Assembly: GCA_031279155.1 (NCBI GenBank)
Contig: JAITJB010000013.1
Span: forward strand, 1 to 23,937
Length of the DNA stretch: 23,937 nt
Direction: 5' to 3'
Origin: Deltaproteobacteria bacterium
GTDB lineage: Bacteria > Desulfobacterota > Desulfarculia > Adiutricales > Adiutricaceae
The translations under genes were made by a program, and so were the position numbers. Below the pieces are notes generated by a model that made no database searches, was not told where the DNA came from, and was given only the letters and a program-made list of their open reading frames with translations. The stretch's first letter is position 1. Every line of letters starts with the position of its first letter. Below are positions 23,900-23,937 of the stretch, piece by piece.

Positions 23900-23928
23900 A
23901 TAATAAGACTTGAATTGGTAAAAAGCAA
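23900..23928 (-). promoter_or_regulatory. Candidate promoter for the BI-1-like gene
   Basis: On the minus strand TTGCTT (23923-23928) and TATTAT (23900-23905) are 17 bp apart, about 125 bp before the ATG. The -10 is good, the -35 matches only in TTG. Confidence 0.35.
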
Positions 23929-23937
23929 GAGGGGCGT

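Noticed and set aside
1..23937. tRNA or rRNA genes
   Set aside because: No T-loop plus acceptor-stem pattern or rRNA core sequence was seen on either strand by eye.

Overview
The window reads as part of the chromosome of a Gram-negative (outer-membrane, lipid A-making) bacterium. The gene set fits the Desulfobacterota/Deltaproteobacteria best: lipid A genes in the order ompH-lpxD-fabZ-lpxA-lpxI-lpxB-msbA with LpxI (DUF1009) instead of LpxH, a DUF4416 protein, a YicC/RemA-like (DUF370) pair, and a stand-alone RNB-domain ribonuclease. The many decayed genes between intact blocks suggest a lineage losing genes, for example a host-associated one. That is inference; the sequence alone does not name the organism.

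Region 1 (1-7000) is a gene graveyard with two intact genes. It holds a degraded duplicate of the 3' end of the prepilin peptidase gene (about 272-490), a broken major-facilitator transporter (about 590-1205), a broken PIN-domain protein (about 1317-1640), the intact prepilin peptidase pilD (1630-2502, minus), an intact orphan CheY-like receiver (2569-2949, minus), a repeat-rich spacer (3000-3557), a broken N6-adenine DNA methyltransferase (3558-5097, minus) and a truncated, broken DUF2339 membrane protein (5063 to about 6960, minus).

Region 2 (7150-8240) has a small exported protein of unknown function (minus), then a spacer with a very good extended -10 promoter and a structured leader of about 200 nt before ompH.

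Region 3 (8239-17693) is the envelope block. It encodes the periplasmic chaperone Skp/OmpH, lipid A synthesis enzymes LpxD, FabZ, LpxA, LpxI and LpxB, the lipid A flippase MsbA, and an RNB exonuclease. LpxA to the RNase are tightly spaced or overlapping, so they are probably one transcript. MsbA has unusual repeat-encoded tails at both ends.

Region 4 (17700-23937) opens with about 840 bp of decayed sequence. An intact aldo/keto reductase follows, then DUF4416, then a yicC - remA-like - rlmB run in which the gmk gene commonly found after remA is absent. A 25-bp perfect inverted repeat acts as the terminator facing a minus-strand pair: a BI-1/YccA-like membrane protein and a 67-residue membrane protein.

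I found no clearly new multi-gene system. The points most worth checking are the structured ompH leader, the repeat-encoded MsbA tails, the decayed pilD duplication, the homopolymer-linked gene breaks, and the unrecognised remnant at 17.9-18.4 kb.
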